Shown: piece by piece, positions 16,231 through 23,727 of the stretch | Layout of the letters: every line of letters begins with the position of its first letter | Position numbering within the stretch: position 1 is the stretch's first letter | Origin: CAYGTK01 sp964352775 | GTDB lineage: Bacteria > Bacteroidota > Bacteroidia > Chitinophagales > CAIOSU01 | Direction of reading: 5' to 3' | Length of the DNA: 24,314 bases | NCBI GenBank assembly: GCA_964352775.1 | Contig: CAYGTK010000036.1 | Location: forward strand, 1 to 24,314 | The notes under the pieces: model-generated | What the model was told of the DNA's origin: nothing | Database searches by the model: none | The model's input: only the letters and a program-made list of their open reading frames with translations | Position numbers and translations under genes: made by a program

Positions 16231-16311
16231 CATGTTGAGCGCATGGCAGTCGAAACATGCAGGGCAGTTGACGGTACGCCATCCATCGCACGGCACTGCA
16301 TGGTTCGACTG
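16231..16311. repeat. Long imperfect inverted repeat
   Basis: CAGTCGAAACATGCAG (16247-16262) and CTGCATGGTTCGACTG (16296-16311) are complementary at 15 of 16 positions around a 33-base loop. A smaller alternative hairpin, CATGTT (16231-16236) with AACATG (16254-16259), shares the left arm and resembles the TGTTGAGCGC...GTCGAAACA intergenic repeats seen in many bacteria. The two structures are mutually exclusive. Confidence 0.75.
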
Positions 16312-16342
16312 GTGACTAGTCCCCCGTCCGTCTCCGACTGAC
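16307..16342. repeat. REP-like unit, copy B (5' half altered)
   Basis: GACTGGTGACTAGTC (16307-16321) is a near-palindrome. CCCGTCCGTCTCCGACT (16323-16339) is identical over 17 bases to copy C at 18025-18041. GTCCGTC/GACTGAC around TCC form a 6-of-7 hairpin. Similarity to copy C continues rightward into the VOC relic. Confidence 0.8.
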
Positions 16343-16353
16343 AAACATCCAGC

Positions 16354-16410
16354 CTATTCTTCCATCATACGGTCTACATCGTCAGTGATGAAAGCCAACT
16401 GGTTAAAGCC
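16354..16410 (-). pseudogene. Relic of the 3' end of a VOC gene, with an internal in-frame deletion
   Basis: The minus strand reads GFNQLAFITDDVDRMMEE and stop. The intact VOC protein (18056-18562) reads GFTQLAFITDDVDAMMEE at residues 110-127, then 41 more residues ending LMEE and stop. In the relic the MMEE codons run directly into the terminal stop. The missing 123 bp lie exactly between two copies of ATTCTTCCATCA in the intact gene (18058-18069 and 18181-18192), and the relic keeps one (16356-16367). Past 16410 the similarity fades, where the PEBP gene 3' region begins. The flanking DNA on the left matches copy C of the palindromic repeat, as in the intact locus. The relic has no start and no upstream domain, so it is not functional. 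Confidence 0.85.
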
Positions 16411-16448
16411 TCTATTCTATTTCTTAGAAGGATAAAGAAGCGAGCTTC

Positions 16449-16997
16449 CTATCGCTCATAATAGACAACTATGCTAGCTTTGGCTATGGTATTGTTCCAT
16501 AGGTAGTAGCCAACAATAGCTGGATTTGTCTTTTCGTCTAACTCTAGCGTTTTGCATTTTAAGGCATACACGGTGATGATATATTGGTGTATACCATGAC
16601 CTTCTGGGGGGCAGGGGCCGCCATAACCGGGTGCTCCATAATTGGTTACACTTTGTATGGTGCCTTCTGGCATTAATCCAGCGCTAGGGTTGCCTGCATT
16701 AGCCGCTATCTCGAAAATGTTTGGGGAAATATCAAATACCACCCAATGCCACCAGCCACTTCCTGTGGGTGCATCTGGGTCGTACATGGTTATAGCAAAA
16801 CTCTCCGTTCCAGCAGGGGCATTTTCCCAACTAAGATGGGGCGATTGGTTTTCACCCGTGCAACCAAATCCATTAAATTCCTCTTGCTTAGTAGCTTGTC
16901 CGGTTAAATTATTACTGCTTAGTGTAAATGCATTTTGGCAAAATGCAGAGAGTGAAAAAATAAAGACGGCCGCTAGTATTAGGTTTACTCTTTTCAT
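16449..16997 (-). CDS. Exported YbhB/YbcL family (PEBP, Raf kinase inhibitor-like) protein
   Basis: 182 residues. A signal peptide (about 1-21) is followed by one PEBP domain. Family marks are YDPDAPTG (72-79), GWWHWVVFDI with His84, and GYGGPCPPEGHGIHQYI with the second conserved His, which together line the small anion pocket. The biological role of bacterial PEBPs is poorly known. TATGTTTG lies 24 bases upstream. The gene follows an AraC-type regulator on the same strand after 87 bases, and a VOC relic lies 38 bases past its stop. Confidence 0.92.
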   Translation of the reverse strand: MKRVNLILAAVFIFSLSAFCQNAFTLSSNNLTGQATKQEEFNGFGCTGENQSPHLSWENAPAGTESFAITMYDPDAPTGSGWWHWVVFDISPNIFEIAANAGNPSAGLMPEGTIQSVTNYGAPGYGGPCPPEGHGIHQYIITVYALKCKTLELDEKTNPAIVGYYLWNNTIAKASIVVYYER

Positions 16998-17021
16998 GCT
17001 TTTTAGTTTATAGTGTTTCTA

Positions 17022-17029
17022 CAAACATA
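17022..17029 (-). promoter_or_regulatory. Predicted -7 box of the PEBP gene
   Basis: TATGTTTG, perfect TAnnTTTG on the minus strand, 24 bases before the ATG, with TTTT (one mismatch from TTTG) 19 bases further upstream. Confidence 0.55.
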
Positions 17030-17084
17030 TGGCCCAAGTGAAAAAGGTAAAAGAGTAATAAGCTCAAAAAGTATCGCTAAAAGC

Positions 17085-17921
17085 TCAAGATAATTGATAC
17101 TGCTTAGGGGTTACACCATATTTACCCTTAAATGCTTGTACAAAGCTAGAGAGGTTTTCATACCCTACCGTTAAATGGACATCCGATGGTCGCATTTGCT
17201 CTTTAGTTAGTAAATAAGAGGCATATTCCAACCTCCTATCTTGAAACCATTTACTCGGTGATTCCGAATAGTGTTTCTCAAATTCGCGCTTGAAAGAAGA
17301 CACACTTCTATTGGTTAAAAAAGCTAGTTCCTTTAAGCTGAGCTTAGTGTATTTGTTATTTTCTATCACATCAGTAAACCGTTGGTTTTGTCCAATGTTA
17401 GAAATCATTGAATGAAGAAACGCAGGTCCATAGCTATCAATAAGGTAAAGCAATAGTTCTTTTAGTTTCACCTTAGTAATCGTCTCTTTAACTCCTTTGG
17501 GAAGCTTTGCCGTTTCAGATAAGGATTTAAGAAAGCTTATAGTAAAGTGATCGTGCTGAAAAGAATAGATAACACGATCTGCATCTGCACTACTTTGTTT
17601 AGGCCTTACTTCACCTAAGAGTTCAAATAGCTCTTGATCTGAAAAAAAGAGTAGCATACTCCTGTACCTATCATTTGTAGGAGACAATTTTTCGGTCATC
17701 AAACAGTGACCAGACTTCATTAACAAGAACTTGGAATTATCGATAGCTAGGGATGAATCTCCTGTAATCACCTCTTTGTTACCTTCAAGTAGAAAAGAAA
17801 AAGTGTTCCGAGTAAGCTTTACCAGTAAATTTTCTTTCTTGTCAATACTTCTATAGTCATACAGTTGAACACTTGTATCTCCTTTCGGCATAAAAACATC
17901 AGGTATAGCAACTACTTCCAT
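17085..17921 (-). CDS. AraC-family transcriptional regulator
   Basis: 278 residues. The N-terminal part (about 1-165) is a sensor domain of unknown ligand. The C-terminal ~100 residues form the AraC double helix-turn-helix: LSLKELAFLTNRSVSSFKRE, then YASYLLTKEQMRPSDVHLTVGYENLSSFVQAFKG (given in part) and YGVTPKQY. The frame opens to 18053, but that extension reads straight through a palindromic repeat and over the promoter. The ATG at 17921, 15 bases after a perfect -7 box, is the natural start. It may control itself, the PEBP gene 87 bases downstream, or the VOC gene; no operator is evident. Confidence 0.93.
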   Translation of the reverse strand: MEVVAIPDVFMPKGDTSVQLYDYRSIDKKENLLVKLTRNTFSFLLEGNKEVITGDSSLAIDNSKFLLMKSGHCLMTEKLSPTNDRYRSMLLFFSDQELFELLGEVRPKQSSADADRVIYSFQHDHFTISFLKSLSETAKLPKGVKETITKVKLKELLLYLIDSYGPAFLHSMISNIGQNQRFTDVIENNKYTKLSLKELAFLTNRSVSSFKREFEKHYSESPSKWFQDRRLEYASYLLTKEQMRPSDVHLTVGYENLSSFVQAFKGKYGVTPKQYQLS

Positions 17922-17936
17922 GTTAGGGTATATGAA

Positions 17937-17944
17937 CAAATATA
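17937..17944 (-). promoter_or_regulatory. Predicted -7 box of the AraC-type regulator
   Basis: TATATTTG, perfect TAnnTTTG on the minus strand, 15 bases before the ATG at 17921. No clear -33 element. Confidence 0.55.
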
Positions 17945-17965
17945 GACACAACAGCCAACTTGCAT

Positions 17966-17984
17966 TCCCGTGCTTGTCACGGGA
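17966..17984. repeat. Palindrome TCCCGTG/CACGGGA
   Basis: Perfect seven-base arms (17966-17972 and 17978-17984) around CTTGT, ten bases left of REP copy C. Together they make a composite palindromic element between the VOC gene and the AraC promoter. Confidence 0.75.
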
Positions 17985-17993
17985 TCCCCTGCT

Positions 17994-18050
17994 ATCGCCA
18001 GTCGCCTGACTGGTGATTAAATAACCCGTCCGTCTCCGACTAAAAAACAG
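17994..18050. repeat. REP-like unit, copy C
   Basis: ATCGCCAGTC (17994-18003) and GACTGGTGAT (18008-18017) pair at ten positions with one G-U around GCCT. TAAATAAC and CCCGTCCGTCTCCGACT (18025-18041) follow. It ends five bases before the VOC stop codon. Copies A and B lie about 1.7-1.9 kb to the left. Confidence 0.85.
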
Positions 18051-18055
18051 CAAGC

Positions 18056-18562
18056 CTATTCTTCCATCAACTCAATCAATTCCACCAAGTTACCATTGTT
18101 ATCCAACACCATACCTATGCGACGTTTGATTACGTGAATATCCTTTGCTTCACGGAAAATGAAGGCACCACGGTTTTCTAATTCTTCCATCATGGCATCT
18201 ACATCGTCGGTGATGAAAGCCAATTGGGTAAAGCCTTTGCTGTAGAGGTGGTCTAGCCTTCCCTCTGGTCTTTCAGGGGTGGTAAAGCTTTCTTCGGCAG
18301 CTATTACTTCTACTCTGAAACCGTTTTTATCCTGTAAATAGCAGAAGCGAATGCCTGCTTTCTCGTCTTGCCATTCTTCTACCAATTCCATTTCTAGCAT
18401 GGTACTATACCATTCCACCGTTCCATCATAGTCGGTTGTACCAACGGCAATGTGCTCCATATGATACTTGGGTAATCCGCCTTCTTCTGTAGCTACAAAA
18501 GCAAGTAGAATAAACAGTGAACTAGAAAGTAAAACTATAAGGGGCCATTTAAGCTTCATCAT
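18056..18562 (-). CDS. Exported VOC-fold (glyoxalase/dioxygenase superfamily) protein
   Basis: 168 residues. The N-terminal hydrophobic segment (about 6-24) is a signal peptide or anchor, unusual for this mostly cytoplasmic family. The VOC domain (about 33-165) shows the two beta-alpha-beta modules: MEHIAVGTTDYDGTVEWY, then FTQLAFITDDVDAMMEEL and MVLDNNGNLVELIE. Of the usual metal ligands His37 and Glu161 are present, but the second module has Gln where His is common, so metal binding and catalysis are uncertain. The start is ATGATG at 18562 or 18559. A broken copy of its 3' end lies at 16354-16410. Confidence 0.88.
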   Translation of the reverse strand: MMKLKWPLIVLLSSSLFILLAFVATEEGGLPKYHMEHIAVGTTDYDGTVEWYSTMLEMELVEEWQDEKAGIRFCYLQDKNGFRVEVIAAEESFTTPERPEGRLDHLYSKGFTQLAFITDDVDAMMEELENRGAFIFREAKDIHVIKRRIGMVLDNNGNLVELIELMEE

Positions 18563-18634
18563 CGTTTGTTTTAAAACATCTTAATTAGATACCTAAAATT
18601 AATAAGTAGAAGGGAGAAAATAAGCTAGCTGTAA

Positions 18635-19573
18635 TTAAACCCCATGATGGGTGCGATATACATCGGCATCGCTCATTTTAGAGATACCATTTAGCAATCC
18701 CTTTGCCAGTTGCAAATGCCGCTCGTAATGTGTTCGGTTAATTTTGGGAGACTTCCCCTTGTTAGATCGCAGTAAGTAGCCCAGCGCCGTTATATGCTCG
18801 CCTATGTAAAAGCCTAGGATGCGACCATAAGCCTTCCATGCTGGAAATAGGGCAATGCTGCGGTAAGCCGTGCCTGTACCTGTGGCGTAAGCTCTGTCGA
18901 GCACCCATTGTTTGTTCACTCGGCTAGCAGTTAGCGTTTCTACTACGGGGCTTTCGTTATTCCATACCACCTTTGCGCCCCGTTCATAGGCTTGCCTGAA
19001 AAAGAAGATGTCTTCACTACTGATGTAGTTCAGTCGCTCATCAAAGCGTAATCCCCATTCTATGCAGAGTTTATTCAGGTTGAAGAACACATTACACGTA
19101 CTTGATGTAGGGCGAAGGCTACCAGTTGGTCGACTGTCTTTCTCAAAAAAGCCGCCTTCTATTAACCAGTCTTCCGTTTCGGGGGGAAGTATGCGTTCCG
19201 TTCTGCCTGAAACTACATCGGCATTATACTCTTTCAGCACCGCATAGTGGCGTACCAACCAATCGGACGAAATGGTTTCATCGTCATCCAAATTGGCCAA
19301 ATAGAACGTGCCTAGGTCAATAGCCTCGGCTAACATACGGTTGCGCATGTTGACAAGCCCCTTCTTAGGCTCTTGACGATAGAACGATGGAAAGGGAAAC
19401 TGATCCTTAAAACGAAGGTAAACGTCCTCTGAAGGCTCTTCGGGGGCATTATCTATCAACAGGAATTGTACATCGCATCCCTCTGGCTTTTCCAGCTTGG
19501 TGAGCGACTCCAGCGTACGGGCAAGCATTTGTGGTCGCTTATGCGTACCTAGTCCTATGGTGATCATTGGCAT
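18635..19573 (-). CDS. Glycosyltransferase family 2 protein
   Basis: 312 residues, GT-A fold, no membrane segment. The N-terminus has the family start (ITIGLGTHKRPQMLARTLES), a nucleotide-sugar binding strand ending VQFLLIDNAP, and the metal-binding Asp triplet 96-98 in YLANLDDDE. SEDIFFFRQAYERGAKVVW near 185-205 is the usual ED acceptor-side motif. Donor and acceptor cannot be inferred. It begins 30 bases after the GT4 gene on the same strand, so the two form a glycan-synthesis pair. Start ATG 19573, with another ATG two codons on. Confidence 0.92.
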   Translation of the reverse strand: MPMITIGLGTHKRPQMLARTLESLTKLEKPEGCDVQFLLIDNAPEEPSEDVYLRFKDQFPFPSFYRQEPKKGLVNMRNRMLAEAIDLGTFYLANLDDDETISSDWLVRHYAVLKEYNADVVSGRTERILPPETEDWLIEGGFFEKDSRPTGSLRPTSSTCNVFFNLNKLCIEWGLRFDERLNYISSEDIFFFRQAYERGAKVVWNNESPVVETLTASRVNKQWVLDRAYATGTGTAYRSIALFPAWKAYGRILGFYIGEHITALGYLLRSNKGKSPKINRTHYERHLQLAKGLLNGISKMSDADVYRTHHGV

Positions 19574-19603
19574 AGCGCAAAAATAGGCAAAGCAGGCAAT
19601 TGC

Positions 19604-20818
19604 TTACCCACCAGTATATGTACCAGGCTTTTTACCATCCACTATGGCTTGGAACACCTCTTGGTATCTCTCGGCCATGGTATCCCAGCCACGGGCTTTG
19701 CTTAGGGTGTTCTTCTTAAACTCTTCGGCTTTTCGTTTACGCTCTTCAGGGTGATCTATAAAATAATTTATCCGCTCTAGCCATGCATCCGCATCTCCTG
19801 GAGGAACTAGGTGACCTGTTACACCATCTACTACGGCCGAAGGTATACCATCGGTATCAGCAGCTAGGGTAAGTGTACCTTCTACAGCTGCTTCTAAGGC
19901 TACTAGACCAAAACCCTCGTAATCGCCAGGTATATGAATATTGGGCATCACAAAAATATCACTGTGCCTTATTATCTTGAAAATATCCTCGCGCGACTTC
20001 GTGAATTGAGTTAATCGTACGGCCTTACCATCCAACTTCAATTCTGCGATAGCTTTATTTGTAGCATCGTCATCCGTTTCGGCACTGGCTATCATTCGTA
20101 TAGGTTCAAACCATCGACGGGGTAAAATAGCCCTCAAGGTATTGAACATTAATTTGAACTGTCCCTTTCTAGCTATTACAAAGTAAACAGCATTGTCGGG
20201 CAGCCTTGGAGCCACATTTCGGGTAAACCAACTGAAACCCTTACGAGGTATCGGTCGGCCTAGTGAAGTGATGATGACCTTATCGTTCACGTCAAAGCCC
20301 AGTATTTTCGAAAGCTTGTTGCGTAGCTCAGGGTCAAACTCACGTTCGCTAATGTCAATATCTACCGCATTCTCCACTTTCACCACCCTATCAGCCTCTA
20401 ATCCGTGCTTTATCGCCAAGTCTGTGGTCGGTCCACTAACGGTGATAATAGCCTGAAAGCGGTTCAAATGTTTCTTTATCAATCGCTGATACCATTGCCC
20501 TGGGAAGGTAATATCCAAACCATGTACGGTAACCGAAATAGGAATGGAGCGTTCTTTCAAATGTTTTAGCAGCGGATTACAAAATAAGGCCATCAATGCG
20601 TCGTTGGTGTAAACTACGCTGATATTCGGATTCTTTTTGATGACCTGAAGGGCTCGATAAGCGGCGGTGAGTAGGAAAAAGATCTTAGGATAGTTGTTTT
20701 TATAAATAACCTTGTGTACCGTATGGTCTTTCTCCAACGACTTAACTAATTGATAACAATGGGTCTGCATCCCTCCTATACTAGGGGGATATTTATGTGA
20801 AATGACCAAAACTTCCAT
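19604..20818 (-). CDS. Glycosyltransferase family 4 protein
   Basis: 404 residues, GT-B fold. The N-terminal domain starts with EVLVISHKYPPSIGGMQTH, the Gly-rich loop of GT4 enzymes; VHGLDITFPG (98-107) and ITSLGRPIPRKG are typical. The C-terminal donor-binding domain has EGFGLVALE (Glu301 and Glu309, the E-x7-E motif) followed by a DGxxGxLVPPGD segment. Retaining transferase using a nucleotide sugar; sugar and acceptor unknown. A candidate promoter ends only 7 bases before the ATG, so its mRNA may be leaderless. It is divergent from another GT4 gene at 20898. Confidence 0.93.
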   Translation of the reverse strand: MEVLVISHKYPPSIGGMQTHCYQLVKSLEKDHTVHKVIYKNNYPKIFFLLTAAYRALQVIKKNPNISVVYTNDALMALFCNPLLKHLKERSIPISVTVHGLDITFPGQWYQRLIKKHLNRFQAIITVSGPTTDLAIKHGLEADRVVKVENAVDIDISEREFDPELRNKLSKILGFDVNDKVIITSLGRPIPRKGFSWFTRNVAPRLPDNAVYFVIARKGQFKLMFNTLRAILPRRWFEPIRMIASAETDDDATNKAIAELKLDGKAVRLTQFTKSREDIFKIIRHSDIFVMPNIHIPGDYEGFGLVALEAAVEGTLTLAADTDGIPSAVVDGVTGHLVPPGDADAWLERINYFIDHPEERKRKAEEFKKNTLSKARGWDTMAERYQEVFQAIVDGKKPGTYTGG

Positions 20819-20825
20819 CCGCTGG

Positions 20826-20856
20826 CAAAAGAAGGACTTATTTTACTACTAATCAA
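20826..20856 (-). promoter_or_regulatory. Candidate promoter of the leftward GT4 gene
   Basis: On the minus strand, TTG (20856-20854), 20 bases, then TTCTTTTG (20833-20826), one mismatch from TAnnTTTG. The ATG follows 7 bases later, near the expected transcription start. Confidence 0.4.
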
Positions 20857-20870
20857 GCAAAAAAGAACCC

Positions 20871-20878
20871 TACATTTG
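20871..20878 (+). promoter_or_regulatory. Predicted -7 box of the rightward GT4 gene
   Basis: TACATTTG, perfect TAnnTTTG, 19 bases before the ATG. Its -33 region would fall at about 20847-20852, overlapping the upstream part of the leftward promoter, so the two probably cannot be occupied at once. Confidence 0.5.
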
Positions 20879-20897
20879 CGGCACGAGAAAGAGTACT

Positions 20898-22049
20898 ATG
20901 CTTAAGATCGCCTTCTTTATAGATATGCTTCGTGAACACTTCGATGGTGTGAGCATCACTATGCACCAGATCATCAAACGATTGCCCGAACATAACGTTG
21001 AGGCCATCTTCTTTACACCCTGCCCTCCAGAAAGGGAAATACCCTTTCCAGTACATCAAGTTCCATACATGGAGCTTCCCGTAGCCAACAAGGGATACCG
21101 CTATGCACAGCCTGGTAAAATGCCTGAAATGAAAGGCATTTTAGACGAGTTTCAGCCCGATGTGATACATTTTAGTTCGCCTTCGCACCTAGGAGCTTAT
21201 GCAACTAAGTATGCCAAAGAGAATAACATTCTATTAGCTTCCATCTATCATACGCACTTCCAGAGCTACTTTCCATATTACTTGTGGTTCATACCCTATC
21301 CTGAATATGTGCTCAACCGTGTAGCCAGATTTCTTTTAGGCTCGTACTTCAAATGTGATATGATATTGGCGCCAACTAATCCTACAAGGGATTATTTGAT
21401 GGAGTGGCACAACTTTAAACCAGAGCAAGTTCGCATTTGGGGTCGTGGAGTTAGTACCGAGAAGTTTAACCCTAGTCAGCGCGATGAGGACTTTTGGCCA
21501 GCTATTCCGAAAGCGTCTAAAAAACTGCTTTTTGTAAGCCGTTTGGTAGAAGAAAAAGAAGTGAGCACATTAATGCGGGTTTACAAACTGTTTGAGAAAA
21601 GACGCCCGGATGTACAAATGATAGTTATTGGTGATGGACCAGCTAAGAAAAAAATGGTACGTAAAATGCCCAATGCCTATTTCTCAGGAAAACTAACTGG
21701 TACGCAATTAGCTATAGCGTATGCCTCGGCAGATGTTTTCATATTCCCTTCTATTACTGAAACATTTGGTAATGTAGTATTGGAATCGATGGCGGCAGGC
21801 ACTCCCGTGGTTGCCGCGGCTGGCGGTGGACCAATTGACATAATCGACAGTGGAAAAACGGGTGTACTGGTAACACCAAAGAAGGAAGAGGAATTCTACC
21901 AAGAGATAACACGCCTATTTGACGAGCCCGAATACTACAAAGCAATAAGCGAAGGTGGTGTAGCTTATGCTGAAACCCAACATTGGGATATTATGGTGGA
22001 GAAATTCCTAAGCCACTACTTCGCCCTTACGGGGAAAAATAAAGACTAG
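20898..22049 (+). CDS. Glycosyltransferase family 4 protein (MgtA/SQD2-like)
   Basis: 383 residues, GT-B fold. IAFFIDMLREHFDGVSITMH opens the acceptor domain; SIYHTHFQSYFPYY and VRIWGRGVSTEKFNP (178-192) are typical of the GDP-mannose and sulfoquinovosyl type GT4 enzymes. The donor domain has LLFVSRLVEEKE and ETFGNVVLE (Glu288, Glu296). Members add mannose, glucose or sulfoquinovose to lipid or sugar acceptors, so a glycolipid role is plausible but not shown. Its stop codon shares the palindrome CTAG with the stop of the converging ABC exporter gene. Confidence 0.94.
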   Translation: MLKIAFFIDMLREHFDGVSITMHQIIKRLPEHNVEAIFFTPCPPEREIPFPVHQVPYMELPVANKGYRYAQPGKMPEMKGILDEFQPDVIHFSSPSHLGAYATKYAKENNILLASIYHTHFQSYFPYYLWFIPYPEYVLNRVARFLLGSYFKCDMILAPTNPTRDYLMEWHNFKPEQVRIWGRGVSTEKFNPSQRDEDFWPAIPKASKKLLFVSRLVEEKEVSTLMRVYKLFEKRRPDVQMIVIGDGPAKKKMVRKMPNAYFSGKLTGTQLAIAYASADVFIFPSITETFGNVVLESMAAGTPVVAAAGGGPIDIIDSGKTGVLVTPKKEEEFYQEITRLFDEPEYYKAISEGGVAYAETQHWDIMVEKFLSHYFALTGKNKD

Positions 22050-23710
22050 TTAAACAGATCTATCAGTTGATCGTGTTGTAGATGCGATTCCAGTAGTTGC
22101 CCATCTTTTAACATCAATACTGTATCAGCCACATCAAAGTATGATTCATCGTGGGTGATGGCGAATATCGTTTTTCCCTGCGCTTTAAGATCTGGCAATA
22201 GCTTCTTGTAGAAGATCATCTTATAATAAGGATCTAATCCTGCTGCCCACTCATCGAACAAATAGATAGGCTTATCTTCTAAGAAAGAGATCAATAGCGA
22301 TAATCGTTTTCGTTGTCCTGTGGAAAGGCTAGTGGTGGTCAATCGCTTATTCTTAATACTCACTTTCTTATCCAGCTCTAGCAGCTTAAGGTACTCCCCT
22401 GCTTTCTCGTCTATCACTTGCTGCGGTATGTGCAGTAACTCTTCAAACAAGTAAAAATCAGCAAATATCGCGCTGAAACGGTCGCGGTATTCCTCTACGT
22501 TGTCCTTCTCTATCTTTGTTCCGTAGTACTCTACACTACCCGTTTTTGTGGGGTACAGGCCACAAAGCACCTTTGCCAAAGTACTTTTACCACTACCATT
22601 ACCACCTATAAGAAAGGTAATGTCACCCTGGTTAACATCCAAAGTCATTGGCCCTAGGGTGAAGAATTTTTCCTCATCCGTATGGAAGTAACTGTACGAT
22701 ATGTCTTTCAGAGAAATAATGGGCTTAGCGGTATTTACAGGTAGCATTATGGCGGCTTGCTCGCTTGTTACTATAGCTGCTAGGCTGTCTTTCTCTAGGT
22801 CTAGCCCTGCTGTCTCTATCTGTTCCATGGCAATGTTGATGCGCTCAATGTCTGGCAACAATCGAGTAATACGCAATAATGGTGAAATAGCGAACAAAGT
22901 TACCGTTAGGAACTGTACCATCACGTCATAATCAGTGATGCCAGTTTCCTTTATTATCAAAAGAATAGCTCCAATACCCACTAAAAGGATGACCTCTCCC
23001 CAGCGGGAGAATATCTCTACGGTGGTTTTACCTATCACCTGATGGTTCTTCTGCTCTTCAGTAAGGGGTTGAATTATATCGCTAGTATATAGGTTACGGA
23101 AGGCCTTGTTGATGCTCAATTCTTTCAAACCGTATATCAACCCCTCGAAATAACCGAATAGGATGTTCTGATGGTCTCTGGCTTGGCGCATACGTTCACC
23201 ATATGAGTTCATTGGTAAGCGATAGAATATCAGCGCTACAAAGAATACGACCATAAATAAGCCGAAAAGCGGTGCAGAGATGATGAGCATATACCCAAAA
23301 CAACCAATAACCGTAGCAAAGCCAGTAAGCACCGTAGGCATCTTGTTAACGATGTTACTGATGGTGTTAATGTCGTCTGTCAATATGGTGAATAGCCGCT
23401 TGGTCTGAAACTCTAGCTTATGGTATGGGGCCTTTAATATCTTGTTACTAAGGTTCAGGCGCAGGTTCTGTACCAAAGTCTGGCTAAGTAGGGTGATAAG
23501 CCAAGCCCCAACAATACTAGTAACAGCGTATATCAGCAATAGCGATAGGAACTGCCAAGTAAGCGTAAAGGCATCGTCCATTTTGGTTTTAATACCCTGA
23601 TTGATCAAATAGATGATACCCGACAAGGATATACCCGAAATGAAACTGGTAATAGCCGCAATGGTGAACTTCCATGCTGACGACCTCACTAATAAGTATA
23701 AAATTTTCAT
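22046..23710 (-). CDS. Fused ABC exporter, cyclic-peptide (SyrD/PvdE) type
   Basis: 554 residues: a six-helix membrane domain (about 10-285) joined to an ATPase domain (about 330-554). Walker A GGNGSGKST (369-377), signature LSTGQRKRL (462-470), Walker B IYLFDEWAAG (482-491) and His520 of the H-loop are intact. LSTGQRKRLxLL together with FDEWAA is characteristic of the cyclic peptide exporter family (SyrD, PvdE, related to YojI), which moves peptides or siderophore precursors across the inner membrane. No peptide synthetase or precursor gene is in the window; the neighbours are glycosyltransferases, so the cargo is open. TAACTTTG lies 17 bases upstream. Confidence 0.93.
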   Translation of the reverse strand: MKILYLLVRSSAWKFTIAAITSFISGISLSGIIYLINQGIKTKMDDAFTLTWQFLSLLLIYAVTSIVGAWLITLLSQTLVQNLRLNLSNKILKAPYHKLEFQTKRLFTILTDDINTISNIVNKMPTVLTGFATVIGCFGYMLIISAPLFGLFMVVFFVALIFYRLPMNSYGERMRQARDHQNILFGYFEGLIYGLKELSINKAFRNLYTSDIIQPLTEEQKNHQVIGKTTVEIFSRWGEVILLVGIGAILLIIKETGITDYDVMVQFLTVTLFAISPLLRITRLLPDIERINIAMEQIETAGLDLEKDSLAAIVTSEQAAIMLPVNTAKPIISLKDISYSYFHTDEEKFFTLGPMTLDVNQGDITFLIGGNGSGKSTLAKVLCGLYPTKTGSVEYYGTKIEKDNVEEYRDRFSAIFADFYLFEELLHIPQQVIDEKAGEYLKLLELDKKVSIKNKRLTTTSLSTGQRKRLSLLISFLEDKPIYLFDEWAAGLDPYYKMIFYKKLLPDLKAQGKTIFAITHDESYFDVADTVLMLKDGQLLESHLQHDQLIDLFN

Positions 23711-23727
23711 CTACTGCTACTGTTCGG

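Larger units (their letters stand above)
15946..16353. repeat. Palindrome-rich non-coding region (REP/BIME-like cluster)
   Basis: About 400 bases without a supported gene. It carries at least five hairpin-forming units: 16059-16082, 16154-16170, 16179-16201, the long 16247-16311 structure and 16307-16342, listed separately. Many share the core AGTC-n-GACT and the flanking triplets ATC/GAT. The leftmost part (15961-16050) contains an open frame starting ATG at 15961 that reads into the first palindrome; I do not count it as a gene. Confidence 0.75.

Noticed and set aside
16059..16342. CRISPR array
   Set aside because: The repeats are palindromic, unequal in spacing and degenerate; there are no regular spacers and no cas genes.
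15160..16448. Prophage or integrative element attachment site at tRNA-Cys
   Set aside because: I could not find a second copy of the tRNA 3' end in the window and no integrase is encoded.
17922..18053. N-terminal extension of the AraC-type regulator
   Set aside because: It is translation of palindromic repeats and the promoter; the ATG at 17921 sits 15 bases after a perfect -7 box.
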